Origin: Climacium dendroides
Lineage: Eukaryota; Streptophyta; Bryopsida; Hypnales; Climaciaceae
Length of the DNA stretch: 64,000 nt
Direction: 5' to 3'
Assembly: GCA_950106755.1 (NCBI GenBank)
Contig: OX467089.1
Span: 3,474,501-3,538,500, forward strand
Shown here: positions 47,040 to 59,319 of the stretch, in pieces
Position numbering within the stretch: position 1 is the stretch's first letter
Layout: each line of letters begins with the position of its first letter
Made by a program: the position numbers and the translations under genes
Notes under the pieces: generated by a model
The model's database searches: none
What the model was told of the DNA's origin: nothing
Seen by the model: the letters and a program-made list of their open reading frames with translations, nothing else

Positions 47040-47290
47040 TTAACTTAGAGCATGGCCCCCATTACATGCCCAACTTGGCATGCTCAAATTTTCCTTCTCA
47101 TTTTGATGGGCCCTTAGTTTCTTTGTCCCTCATTGTTGCTCACCGGATACGACCCATAAATAGTCAAATGACCATTCATCAAGTAGAATAAAGGATAAAG
47201 CAACTAAAGTTAGGATGAATAGTGATTTCAAAGGCCATTCTTTAACACACTGAGATCAAATGTCAAGAGAATATTGTGAAGAGTCCGTAG
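47040..47290 (+). repeat. Dispersed repeat, inverted relative of 63345-63602
   Basis: Shared words are AGAGCATGGCCCCC, GCTCAAATTTTCC, ACCCATAAATAGTCAA, AGTAGAATAAAGGATAAAG, GGCCATTCTTT and GAGAATATTGTGAAG. Roughly 80 percent similar to the complement of the partner. Confidence 0.75.
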
Positions 47291-47292
47291 CA

Positions 47293-47412
47293 CTTTTCAT
47301 CCACATTTCTTGGAAAAGGACAGTGACTTTTCATCCACATTTCTTGGAAAAGGATAGTGACTTTTCATCCACATTTTTTTGATAAAGGTCAGTGACTTTT
47401 CATCCACATTTG
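47293..47412. repeat. 34-bp tandem repeat, about 3.5 copies
   Basis: CTTTTCATCCACATTT recurs at 47293, 47327, 47361 and 47395, exactly 34 bp apart. The spacers are TTGGAAAAGGACAGTGA-like. It continues directly from the dispersed repeat, whose partner at 63 kb has a single CTTTCCATCCACATT-like copy, so the expansion occurred on this side. Confidence 0.9.
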
Positions 47413-47419
47413 AAGAGTG

Positions 47420-48190
47420 TCAACCCTTCAGCAGGTAACGGTGCCCATGCTCTTCTACTTCCATTCCTTATCATCAACGTCCCTCCTAACTTAGATTCAC
47501 CCTTGCAATGTTGTTGTCCCGCCCCTCCCATTCCTTAATAAATGCCGTCCCGCATGCAAAGCGAATGCGGTGGTATTTATTCTATTCTGCGCCAATAGAA
47601 TATAATCTTTCGGTACAGTGGGGCGGTGAGATCTTGGATGCCAGCCCTGAAGAGTGAAGACCCAAGAGCCGAACAGCCGAGGGAGGACAGCATGTGCTAA
47701 ATGAGGGAAAACAAGCATTCTCGTGTCATGAAAGGAGCATTTTTGACATTGATGGCACGCTCCCAGATTCCAGAACCCAAGCCCATGGATTCTGTAGATT
47801 TCACAGCCTTTACTCCCACACTCAATTTAGTGCGAATTGGACAGGAATATTTATTAAGTTTGCCGCCGGCGAAGCAGTCATTCAAGTTTCAAAATAAGCT
47901 TCAGTTGTACCTGATTTCAAACTTATCTTATTGAGCTGAGGAGTCAGGATTCCACCTCACGGCATCAATGTTTTTTTTTCGCTTTTTAAAAAAAACAGGA
48001 GTCTTTCATTAATTAATAGACCGAGCGAACTAGTCCGGGTCCCAAGGAAGCAGAGGAATATTGGACAAACGAGGAGTCAGTTTCCGCACCGAGGCAAGTG
48101 AATGACACAGACATTTCGGACAAACCCAACTGAAGAGAATTCCTCACTAGAACTAATCTCAGCTCTACAAAGTTTATCAAACACTCTACA
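47420..48190. other. GC-richer spacer with a small ORF
   Basis: Less AT-rich than its surroundings. A plus-strand 77-codon frame starts at 47701 (MRENKHSRVMKGAF...) and ends at 47934, overlapped by other open frames. I do not recognise it and do not call it a gene. It could be a transposon remnant or a non-coding transcript. Confidence 0.3.
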
Positions 48191-48194
48191 GCTG

Positions 48195-48401
48195 CAAGTA
48201 GAACCTATCTCAGTACATAGTGCATGGTCATGCCAGGTTTTATGTATTTAGAGAGGCACAGACCATGTGTCTTTTCATCTTGAATCCAAAAGTCCAAGTG
48301 TCTTTCCATCTTGATTCAAATGCAGGCCCACCCATTGTCTCTAAACTCTCTTACTGCATATTATGCACTATGGGAGTGTGTAGTAAGCGAGGTTCTACTT
48401 G
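48195..48401. mobile_element. Inverted-repeat (MITE-like) element
   Basis: It starts CAAGTAGAACCTATCTCAG and ends with the complementary GAGGTTCTACTTG. An inner pair, TAGTGCAT and ATGCACTA, follows on the right. About 207 bp. Target duplication unclear. Confidence 0.5.
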
Positions 48402-50200
48402 TATAACCTTTCTTAGTGTATCCCCTCTTTGTGTATAACTGTCACTTTCCTAAAAAGTAGTGTAGTTAGAGTCAACATTAGTTGGGTGGCCATTATTACA
48501 CCTCTCTTAATGCATAGTCTTGGCACTGTGCACTAAGGTGAGTTTTCCATCTACCTTTACCGTGCGTTTTCTCTCACATGTTAAAAAAGTGTCCATTTGG
48601 TGAAACTAGGATAGAGCATGTTGCAATGTAGTGGTGATTTGAGCCAAGAGCCCAAGTGTGAGTAGATGAATGAATGAATATATTCTTGGAAGAGAAATTG
48701 AAAATGAAAACTTGAATTTTTTTGTGACAATGGGTCTTGACTTGTGACAATGTTCACATATAGATATACTAAAATGACTCTCGTTGCAATGCAACGTTAA
48801 CAAAAATGTTTCACCAACCTACAAAAAAACATGGCAAAAATTGTGACACAATTTGCATTTATTATAACAAATTCATCCTATTTTGAACTTTAGAATTACT
48901 AAAAATTTAATCTTCTAATCATATCATGCATTGGAAGTGCAAGAAAAGTGTTGTAGAAGGTGGAAGATGAAAACAATCATGGGTTTTTGTAGTTTCACTT
49001 TGATTTTCCATTTCAACCTTTAGTTTACTTGAATATACAAAAGAAGAAATTTTTAACATTTTTTTCATATCAAATTAATGTATCCATATAAACTCTTCAT
49101 TAGGATAAAAATTAATGTACACATGTCATTTTTAAACAAATGCACCTTTTTACCCCCCCCCCCAAATGATAGGTAATTCAATAATAAATACCTAATTAAT
49201 GTAAACCTCCACCTCTATGGGGCTTTCATTTGTTTTTAAAGTTTTAATTACATTTATAGTAAACAAACATACATTATTTTCATCATTTTGTAGCAATTTT
49301 TTTTAAGAGGTCACATTTGGTCTTCAAAAAGATAATTAGGTCTTTCAAGTATATCACTTGAAACGATATAACACAATTCATACAAGGATGACAAAGACAA
49401 GCCTTATCTTCAATTATGTAAACTATGGAAATAGTGAAGAGAAATGAAAGGGACTATTAGTATGTAAACTTGACCTAGTTTGGTATATTAAGAATGTTTA
49501 TTGTACTAGTTTTATATTTCTTTTGGTCAAAACACCTTGATTTTTTTCAAAACAATTGGGCATTTCCAGTTTTGTGTTCATTATGTACAAAAGTGAATGG
49601 CGCAAAGAGAGTAATGGCTTATTGTACTAGTATGGTTAAAACATTGAAAATTAATTTTGTTCTAGTATAAAAAAAGTGTGATATAAAGCAATTAGCATGT
49701 TGCACATAACAATAGAATTATTATCTTGAGAAGCACTTGGAGGCCCACTTATTCTCCAAGGTTTATTGTCCTCCATTTTTTGCATTGGCCTTCATCCTGG
49801 ATGCACGTAAGTCTGAAAACCACGTGAAGAATCTTGATTCAGTGATTGGAATTGTAGGTTGGAAGACAAAGTGGTCATAGGAAATTGTACCGCATTCCCC
49901 AATTCAAAAGTGTTTCATGTTGAGTGAAGATTGGGCGTTTTTTTCCCCATGCAAGCTCTCCTGTCATTTCATTTGCATTCGGAACCCAAACCGTATTCAT
50001 CTCCAAGTACGTTACCCAATTCTCCAGTACCATCAAGCACGCAAACTGTGGCCGGTCCATTTCTATGCAATCCCCCTGACACCAGAAGCCCAACATGAGC
50101 CAATCCATTGGTGAACTGCAGTAGCTACCCATGTGATGCAATTGTAGGGCTGTCTACAAACCCAACTGACTGACGACCCTTGTCCAGGCATCAACCCCGG
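48402..50200. other. AT-rich spacer
   Basis: No supported gene. A minus-strand 88-codon frame (50141 to 49875) is open but starts inside unremarkable DNA and resembles nothing I know. Confidence 0.35.
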
Positions 50201-52938
50201 CCCACATCAAACAGGCGCGGCACAGGAGAAACTTAAAACAAGGGATTACTTTATTTAATAACTAGCACTATTCCATTGGATGGATAACATGGAAGCATGG
50301 AAACACAAATTGATTCCATGGGACCCAGGACTGAAACCCTAGCTAGTCTGGACTCTGGACCTACCAACTTGGACAAGCAAGGGCTCGCTCGCATCAGCCA
50401 GCACTTGTGAGTGGCGGACGCAGCCATGATTGTCTGCCCAGACAGGTCAAGGGCATTGTCCAGAAGAACCTTTTCCTCACAACCTCCAATTCTTCATGCA
50501 CAGATTATTTAGGAAAAGCCTGAGGCCAGGCCGGGACCCCATCTCCGGCCTATCCATGTGTAATCCCGCACTGGCTAGATAGAAAGACTTTTTAGACTTT
50601 TGGGGCTATCAGATCGTAGGGAATGAACTTGGTCACCACAATATCACGTAGATTCTAACCTCTAGAAAAGATATCCACATTATTGACCTAGCTAGCACCT
50701 CACTCTACAGCCTCTTTGAATCTTACTCTACCCTAACTCGGAAATCTTTCGCTACTGTACACAAAATCTGGGGATCAGTTACGTACTGGGGATAGAAAAT
50801 TTCTTCAAAACACCTAAGATTCTTTATTCGAAAAGTTTGTGAGATTCTCTTGGAGAAACTGAACTTGACAGGAAGCCTAGTCAGTCTAAATTAGGAGGCA
50901 ACTCGAACAGTCGATCTTCTGTTGTGGCTGGTAGGAAAAAAGAGAATGATCAATGACCCTTGTGTTCAATTGCGAGTCCTTTATAATACATATTTAGATG
51001 TTCAAGATTCAACAAAAAGGACAATCAACAGTATGTCTAATAACGCCCTCAAACATTTTGGCTCTCACTGATTATCTACAGCGATGAATGCCATTATTTA
51101 GGTTGTGGATTGGTAGTAGCTGAAGACTTTGGAGTACAGTGTGGGGCAGCCTGATGGCAGTCATGAGTGTAGTCCTGTACTGCGTACATTTCACGTATAA
51201 AAGCTATCCACAATAGTGAAAGGTAATCAGTCCTGGCTTGGGCACTATTGATTTTTCATTCAAAACAGTTTCCGAGTTTCAGTTGGCGAAAATTCTCTAC
51301 GTGACTGACACCATGCAATAGCCAAGAAGCAATGGGAAAAAGTACAGAACAATTCAAATTGATCAGAGCAATTGTTAGATATTTTTTTTCCTTTCTCCTC
51401 CCACGAGTCTAAAAAGAAAAACAATCACACCCAAGCATGAGATCGAAGGGTTGTAAAAAGCACACAAGAGGAAGACTAGCTACGGCACTCAACTGCGTAC
51501 AAAAGCTCTGAATGTACTTTTTTTCGGACAAGGCTTCCTAATGGGCAACCTCGCCTGGTTGTCACTAAGCGGACTTTCCTGGCCTTGGATAATGGAGCGA
51601 ACACAAGCAAACTTAATAGGACAAGACGGTGAGATCATGCTATTGAGTACATGGTCTATTTTACAGGAAAGAAGTTTCAGGAGATCGAGTTCTGAACTAC
51701 CTCATTGAGTACTTCGTCTAATTGTTTACTCTTCCAGTCATCTACTTGGAGCCCACCAGTCAGTTTTCTAGCGTTCGCTGGGACAGGGGCGGCATACTAG
51801 GGCTCTTTTTCCAAGAGCAATGATAGTTCGAAGTTCGAACAAGGACATGATCATCTCATTACAGAAAGAAGTCAGGCTAGGACAGATCTCTCAATATTCG
51901 TATAGAGAGAACCAGCTAGCAGAACCAGACATTCGACTGTCCCGTGCATTAACATTCTCCTCCAGATACACAGGAATCTCCCTAGGTAATCGGACAATGG
52001 AGATCGAAGCCCTAAGCAAGTTCTGAAACCTCCCGGAAACTGGAAGCCATGCAGCAACTTAGCTCATCCATCCCAGTTAGTACAAAGCAGGATCGTCTCT
52101 AGCTAGCACAGAATAACAATTCACAGGTGAGGACGATATGAAATCCTGTGAATTGTTCATGAGACAAAAACAACGAACTTGTGGATGATATTGCATCCAT
52201 CACAAGGCACACTGTAAATTTAACCTTGAATCATAATAATAAAGTCATGAAGTTGGTGGACTATACAGGATCATGTCAAAATCTTGCATGGACGTCTGTC
52301 TTCACTAGGATCAGCTTGCAGGCTCCATATCTCCTTGCTTGGAAGTTGGCAATGCAACAGCAAGCTTGATTGCAAGCCCGGCCCCCTGTGGCTGAAGAGC
52401 GAGAGGACAATACGCTACATAACAATTCAAAGTGCTAGTTGAGGAAGACCAACTCCTGAGCAGGACGGAGATGGAGCCATATAAGTAAGCCCGAAGAGGA
52501 GTACTAGCTGCAGTGGGAGGCTAGACCAATGAGGACTAGATCATCACTAACCAGAAACAGAAGCAAGCAAGCTAGCTAAGTACCTACTAGTAATTAAAAA
52601 CGAAGCTGGCTGGGACGCGTTAAGGGGGAAGTAAGACTGTTTGAAAATATTTACGTTAGTCGAAGGAGTCTGTGGTACCCAGAAGTTGTACATGCCAAGG
52701 TCGGTTAGACTTGCCTGCCCCTGATTGATACTAGTTGATCATATTGTATGAACATGAATATCATCCCCTCGTGCTACTGCTACGCCCATGAAATGAATTT
52801 GTTTCCGCACACAACCAAGGGCAGAAAATCATCATCATCGTCATTTACATAACCAATTTGTTCCTTTACACAACCAATTTGTTCGGCTTTGGTGTTCTAC
52901 TCCAGCTAATAACTTGTCTTCGTTCCACTTCATTTCAT
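50201..52938. other. Moderate-GC 3' flank of the ANT-like gene
   Basis: Composition shifts from AT-rich desert towards balanced. No coding region is recognised. The part next to 52939 should hold the ANT-like 3' UTR. The rest may be regulatory or a non-coding transcript; nothing in the sequence decides this. Confidence 0.4.
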
Positions 52939-55900
52939 TCATTCATTCCACGAGTGTGCAAAAATGGGGCCGGAGCCCATGTGCCCCCCGATACTGAGGT
53001 TGGACCGCCCCGCCAACCCCTGCACGGTTGCAGGGTTGCTACTAATCCACGGTGTTAGGGGGTTGGTCTCGTACCCCCCCATCTTGCCTTGGTTCGACCC
53101 AGGCGACATATACAAAACGCCCACAGGGTCGTACCCGGAGCTTTTGGAGCTCGCTTCTTCGCTCTCCCCCACAGAGTTCTTCGGGCTGTCCACCACTGCG
53201 CCACGGTCCACACTCCCCTGCCCCTGCTGCTGCTGCTGGCCGGGGTTGTAGGCTCCCCCTTGGTACCCCGAAGTGCTGATCATGCTGCTTGTGCTGCCCG
53301 GCATGCCCTGCTGCTGCTGCTGCTGGCCCATGAGTGCCTGCTGCTGGTTGGCGGAGCAGGAGCCTTGGTCTGCCCGGGGGTGATGCTCCTGCGGGGGTAA
53401 AGCCTCCAAGCCCATCAGGTTTCGGAGAAGCATTCCGTTAGTGGGCGGCTGCTGGAATTTATTGGAATTGGGCGCTCGCATCGACTCTGGGAACCCCCCC
53501 AAGTGCCGCGTGTCGTCCTGGGTCCACGTCGTGCGGGCTTGCTGCTGGTACAGCATCTGCCACTCGTGCAGATTCTTGGAGAGCCCGGCCCCCTGCTGCT
53601 GCTGCTGAGTGGGTAGACCCCCCTCGCTGGTGAGCTGGCTGCCGGGCGTGCCTTGCGTGGACGCCGTCTGATGGTCGTCGGGGTGGTCGCCAAACACCCC
53701 CTGGCCATGGCTGAGAGCGTGCGCGGCCGTGTGCGCCCGCGACTGCGCGGCGTGCGCGCTAGCCGTGCCGATGCTCATCGCCGCCGCGAGCTCCGCCTCC
53801 TTGGCTGCCTTCATGGCCTCCTGCCCGTGGTGCCCGTTCACAGACGCCTGCTGGATGCGGGCCGCGTCGTAGCGGGAGATGTCGAAGTTCGTCACGGCGT
53901 TGATGCCGCGGAACTTGATGGCCGCGATGTCGTACGCCTCCGCAGCTTCCTCCTGCGTGCCTGCGTCATCAAGGCCATACACGCTATCAGTCAATCCAGT
54001 CTCTGGATTCGTTACATTACTGGCACGGATTGACTAATCGATTCCAGGCCGTGCGTGACGCTCGATGGCACTGATCAACCCTGATCAACGACTCTCAGCT
54101 AGCCTTAGCGATAATATATCCTTTTCATGGCCGCTGATCGCAGCACCACACGCCTAATGAACAGGTCAATGGAGGCCAACACTTAAACTGTTGCCGGAGC
54201 ACTAAACAATCAAATCCACCGGCTTCAGAGTCAAAATTACAATGTGTTTGTAGGTTGTGAGGAGAACGTGATTCATCATGGACTGAAGCAAACTGATATT
54301 CTGAAGCTAATTTTTTACTTGGATGTAGAGGTAAATTGATCCCGATATGTGAAGTCAATAACGAAACTGCAAGATATTTAGCGAGTGACGACAGGAGAGT
54401 TAGATTACAGAGATTAAGTTTGAGGGGACTTACTGTAAGTGCCCAAGTAGAGATCCTTGTTGCCAGCCACGCGACCGATTCGAGCCTGCCATCTTCCGTG
54501 CTGGTGGTGCCGAGTCACCCCGCGGTACATCGATGCGCCCCTTGAAAACCCACTGCTTTTCCTGCGCAGGCAGAAAGGGCGGTTTCGGGAATCTTAGAAC
54601 CATGCTAATAATTGCGGGGAAGACGAAACTTTAGGAACGATAAGTGCAAGGGAAAGGACTACGTAGTAAATCACGGGATCTATTTCTGGAGCATAGATGG
54701 AAAAGTCAACTTTGACCAGACTCTGTCAAAAGGCATCTTCCAGAACTGTTGTATCTGCAAGTTGTGAGGACACGCAGAAGCATGGAACCCTCTCTGAGTC
54801 ATTCAACTGGTGGTTGCATATTTACGATTGCACTGACAGGGTTCCAATAATCACATTCGAGATCTTTTGAGGTTTAGGGTTCTCAGCATTAAATCACCAC
54901 GGTTTAAAGGTTCCAGAGCTACTCACTCAGGTAGTTAAAAGTAGTACCTTCTCAACGATGCCACATACTCCTGACGAGACATATTCTTCATCTCTTCCAC
55001 CTCGGTTTCATATGTAGTCAACTGTTGTAAACCAACCATTCCAAACATCAGGTTCCTGAAGGACCAAATCAAGAACCATACCACGCATGCCATGGAAGTG
55101 GCACCAGACATCATTGATTTCAATGAGTTCCTCATGACAAAGATTGAGTTTGGTACACGAATTGAAAGGTCACAACTTACCGGGAAGTTGATTGTGGTGC
55201 TAGCACCCCAGTATTTGAGTGCTGCCAAATCATAGGCTCGGGCTGCTTTCTCCTCTTTGTCATACCCTCCTGTTGATACGAGAGTAAAATTGAAACTTAG
55301 TACACATGATTCTGTAAAAGGAGGTTTTTACTTTCTATATTCAGACCGGGAAAAATCAAACCTCGATACGAAAAGCATCACTGCGAGGAGCTTACCTAAG
55401 TAGACTGTAGAACGTCGATGCGAACCATAAGCGTACAGCGACATGCACATAGAGATGCACAACGTCAGGGAAGTGTCTGTTTCGGACTGTTAAGATTCTC
55501 GTATGCATAAGCTCCTCATCGGCTGACTGAGACACCAAAGTTGAAGAAAACAAACAGCCCAGTTCACATGGAACAACTTGTACCACGGGATCCATGAAAA
55601 CACTCATATAAAATAAAACAGGATTCGATGTCCAAGGACTTTGAAAGGGAAAGACGAGCTGGGGCAGACCGAAATCATACCTTGTCGACCTTTGCGAGTC
55701 TGGCCCTCCTTTCTACAACTATTATCCCACAAATGAGCTTCGTATCGTCCAGTCCACCGGTGCCTACCAAACGACGAGAAACCATTTAAACAGCAACTCT
55801 CAACACCAGCCGTGGACATCACCGCCGAGCAACTAAATTTTGTAGCTTCAATGGCTCGTTGCAGTCACGCTGTACCCTAAACGTAACCTGATCCGAAAAC

Positions 55901-58900
55901 AACACGTGCCGTTCCAGCAACCCAACCCACACTCCACAAGTTCTAAAACTGTCCCAGTCGCAAAAAATTCGGAAAATCAAGCATTTGGAGAGGAACATTC
56001 GAGAAAATTTGGGTAGCAAATCTAGAGATGTATCAAGTCCTGGAACGTAACAACAATGCCATCCAGCAAGAAAATCAACCTGCCACAAAAATCTACAACT
56101 ATGGGACAAACTATCAAACGTTAGGATGAGATCACTCGAGGAATTGGGATAGCAAATCTAGACATGCATCAGGTCGTGGAACGTAAACGAGCGAGAATGG
56201 CTCGATTTCTCTAAAAATGAATCTGATCACAAGAGGAGGGCATGCAAACCGACTCGTGCATTGTAGATGCAAAATTCGGCGCCCTAGAACGAGGGATTTG
56301 CATGGAGACGCTAGCTCACCTCGTGACGCCTCTGTAAACGGAGGTTCTCTGCCCAAACGTGTCGATGCTCTTGCGCGGCGACGGCTCCTTGCTGCCGGCG
56401 CGGCCCGCTCCGCGCTTGCGCGGCTCCAGCCCGGTAGGGCTCTCGCCGGCCACCAGCTGCGCACTCCCGCCGTGGACCGGCGTGGACACGCTGCTCTGGT
56501 GGGAACCGGCGCTCATGGACAACGTGAGCGGCTGCAGTGTGGCCAACGTATTCAGGCCGCGCTGCTGCTGCTGGCCCACCTTCTCCGCCGCGGCCTGGTG
56601 CCGCAACCACGTCTTAAGCCCATATTCGTCGCCCGCTGTGCTGGGGCTGCCGCCCTGCGGCAGCTGTAGGGCGCAATCCGACAGTAATTCCGCGGTGTTG
56701 GACTGGTCGAGCGCCGCCTGGAGCAGGTTCTGCGCATGCATGCGGCTGCCCAGGTTGCTCGTTTCCTGGAGCTCGCGGCTGTGCGGGTGCTCGTACGGGT
56801 GAGTGAGGCTGGAGTTCTCGGTGGGCACGCCGCCGCCGTAGGCGACGTGGTACGAGGGTGGTACGCCGTGCAGGGATCCACCCCCCGCGTTCGACGAGTA
56901 GGGCAAGTTCACGTTGATACGCGACCCCGAGGCGTCGCTGCGCTGGTGCGGGGCGTAATTGGGGGTTTTGCCCGTGGGGTTGTAGTAGAGTGAATCCAGC
57001 TGCGCCTGCTGCTGCGCGGCCTCGCGCTCCGAGTACTGGCCCCCTAGCGACGCGCCCCCGAGGAAATCCTCCAGCTTCGGCCCGTCGCGCGTCTCCGTGG
57101 CCGTGCTCGATTGCATCTCGTAGTGCGAGTGCGACGACGTCAACTGCTGGTTGTTGCTGTCGCCCGCATTGCCAGTGAGACGCGACAGCTGGTCCGCCGT
57201 GAGGAGCGTGTGCTGCTGTTGTTGCTGCACTCCCCCATCGGATTGCATCGCGCGTTGCTGCGGCCAGTGTTGATCTGCGCAAACAGCGTCACAACAGCGC
57301 CATCGTCACCACTTGCTCGCGCCCCCTCTCTCTTTCTGTCTCTCCCACTACCCTACTTGCATCTAGTTGCGACCACTTCAAAAGCGAGAACTAGTCAAAG
57401 TGGACGTGGTATATTCTCGCTTACGTACTTTCTCCTCACGGAACCCAGCCCCGGAAGAACCAGAATCCATGCTCTCGACGAATTAATACGAAACCCAGAT
57501 ACTACGATACTTCACTTTCAGATCTCGCCACACGCCCTAGTGGATGAATCTGATATGATGCTACATGCTGACGAGCTGAACCCCAGTCCCCGACTCGTAC
57601 GTTACGTTCCACCCTCGACAAGTGCCTCTTAAGCAACGAATCTCTGCAAATGGCCTTCATCAAGCTCTCTCTACCCCATTCCTTGCCAGAATTCCATCCT
57701 CGAACGACTTTGACACCGCACGGAATGGAACCACACCGCGCAAGCCATGAGGGTTTGCAGAATGCTACAGCAAAGTTCTACCGAGTAGACTGGCGAATGG
57801 AGACCGGAGACAGACCCGAGAATGGGCAGAAGCTGGCTTCGCGCAAGAGCCTCTTCTGCATGTGTTGTCATTCTCGCCATCACTCACATTGAAATCGGGT
57901 CCATAAAGGAAAACAGTTGGGTGATCCAAACATTGTAGGCCCCACTGCTACCTTGTCCGCATTGAATGTTCAAAGATCCCGCCGTTGACGCGGTCAACGC
58001 CCCCAGACATTAGCGGAACGGAACGGAACGGGTCGTGTCGAGAGCCTCTGGACTGGGTCGTCCAGTCGCAAACTTAACTCGAGTATTTAGCTTCCGTGAA
58101 CGATGGAGGTGCACGGTGTCACGTACTCGCAAATAGTGTGAGCAGCTAAGTAAAGGAGAGAATCCGAGAATTGCGTTTCGGTTTCTCTATCAACTGGGAA
58201 GTGGGAACTGTATCATTCCGAAAGCGAAGCTGGTGGGTTGGCTCTTTCAGCTCCCGCCTTCGCTTCCGAATATCTCTAAATAAGCGCAGTGGAAAAAGTC
58301 TGAGTTCCACAGCAATGTGATGAATCTGAATGAGGCGGGGCCATGATTGACATGACATGGATTTGAGCCTTCTTCTAACATGGGTATGCTACCTAACGTT
58401 ACATAAACTCCTCACAGATAGATCTATCAGTTCACAAACACTTCGACGATCTAAGGTCAGATTGTGACATTAGCAACAGGTGGCGTCTGGTAGGCATCGA
58501 TGGTTTCAGACCAAGATAATTGGCCTTGGCGGATTTGAATGTTCAAAGCCACTGATCGATTGGAAAACTGCTTTATGTACGTTCTGACACGTTTGCGTAA
58601 CAAGCTGAGAAGAGGGTCAAGAGTCTCAGTCGTCGCTTTCCAAAGCAGTCTTCATGTCGGAACCGATGTGATAGTTGCGAAACCGATGGGTCTTACCTAC
58701 TGAAATTATGTTGCAGAAGATATGCAAGATTCAAGCAGAGGGAAACATCTTCCTGAACAGCTAGACGGCGCAATATTATTACTGTCACTGCAGAGAAAGT
58801 TCGAAAAGCTGCTCTACCTGCCAGCGTATTGATGGTGTTCGACGCTACATTCGGGAAGATATACTATAACTAGTGGATCGATCGGATTCAGTGTGGAAGT

Positions 58901-59319
58901 GATAGAAATATATTCCTACAGCGGAGGGGGGGGGGAAGTTCAAGGGAGTTTGGCAAGCTTGGCAAGGGCAGGATGAGCTGCGTACCTGCGCTGTGCGACC
59001 TGCTGAGGGCCTCCATGATGCACAGGGAGCCGTCCGAGCGCATCATCTCTAGGCCAGCTTGGCCGGAATTAGAGTTGCCGCCATCGCCGCTGCTGCGGAG
59101 CGAATTGTAGCAATCGTTGGCGGAACTTTGGTAGCCGCCGAGGCTGTTATTGTGGTTCTGCGACATGTTCGACAGAATGAGGCTGTTGGCCACGGCGGGG
59201 TTGACAGTCGTGCGCACTGCGGCCTGGTGACTCACGGGGTCACTCTGCTGCTTCACCGCGTCAAGTGTTAAGTGAGGAGATTGTAGAGAGAAAGTGAGCC
59301 AGTTGTTCATAGACTTCAT
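52939..59319 (-). CDS. AINTEGUMENTA-like (euANT) double-AP2 transcription factor
   Basis: Exons in transcript order: 59319-58986, 57274-56320, 55763-55681, 55404-55396, 55269-55181, 55021-54948, 54561-54434 and 53960-52939. All phases agree, giving 897 aa. The N-terminus [12 protein letters not shown] matches the euANT WLxFSLS motif. [10 protein letters not shown] (about 176-185) is the eu[11 protein letters not shown] motif. The segment [14 protein letters not shown] opens AP2 repeat 1 (about 420-497), with the ANT-type insertion [16 protein letters not shown] linker with [17 protein letters not shown] precedes repeat 2 (about 524-589: [20 protein letters not shown] ... [15 protein letters not shown]). 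The 308-residue tail is Gln-, Ser- and Gly-rich, as in activation domains. The 9-nt exon (encoding VYL) is a conserved oddity of this family. ANT/PLT/BBM proteins, including moss APB factors, bind DNA and maintain stem cells and organ growth. GC3 is far higher than in the EXS gene. Confidence 0.95.

Noticed and set aside
53052..53708. Long plus-strand frames opposite the ANT-like last exon
   Set aside because: Shadows of the high-GC coding strand, with no family match or splice logic.
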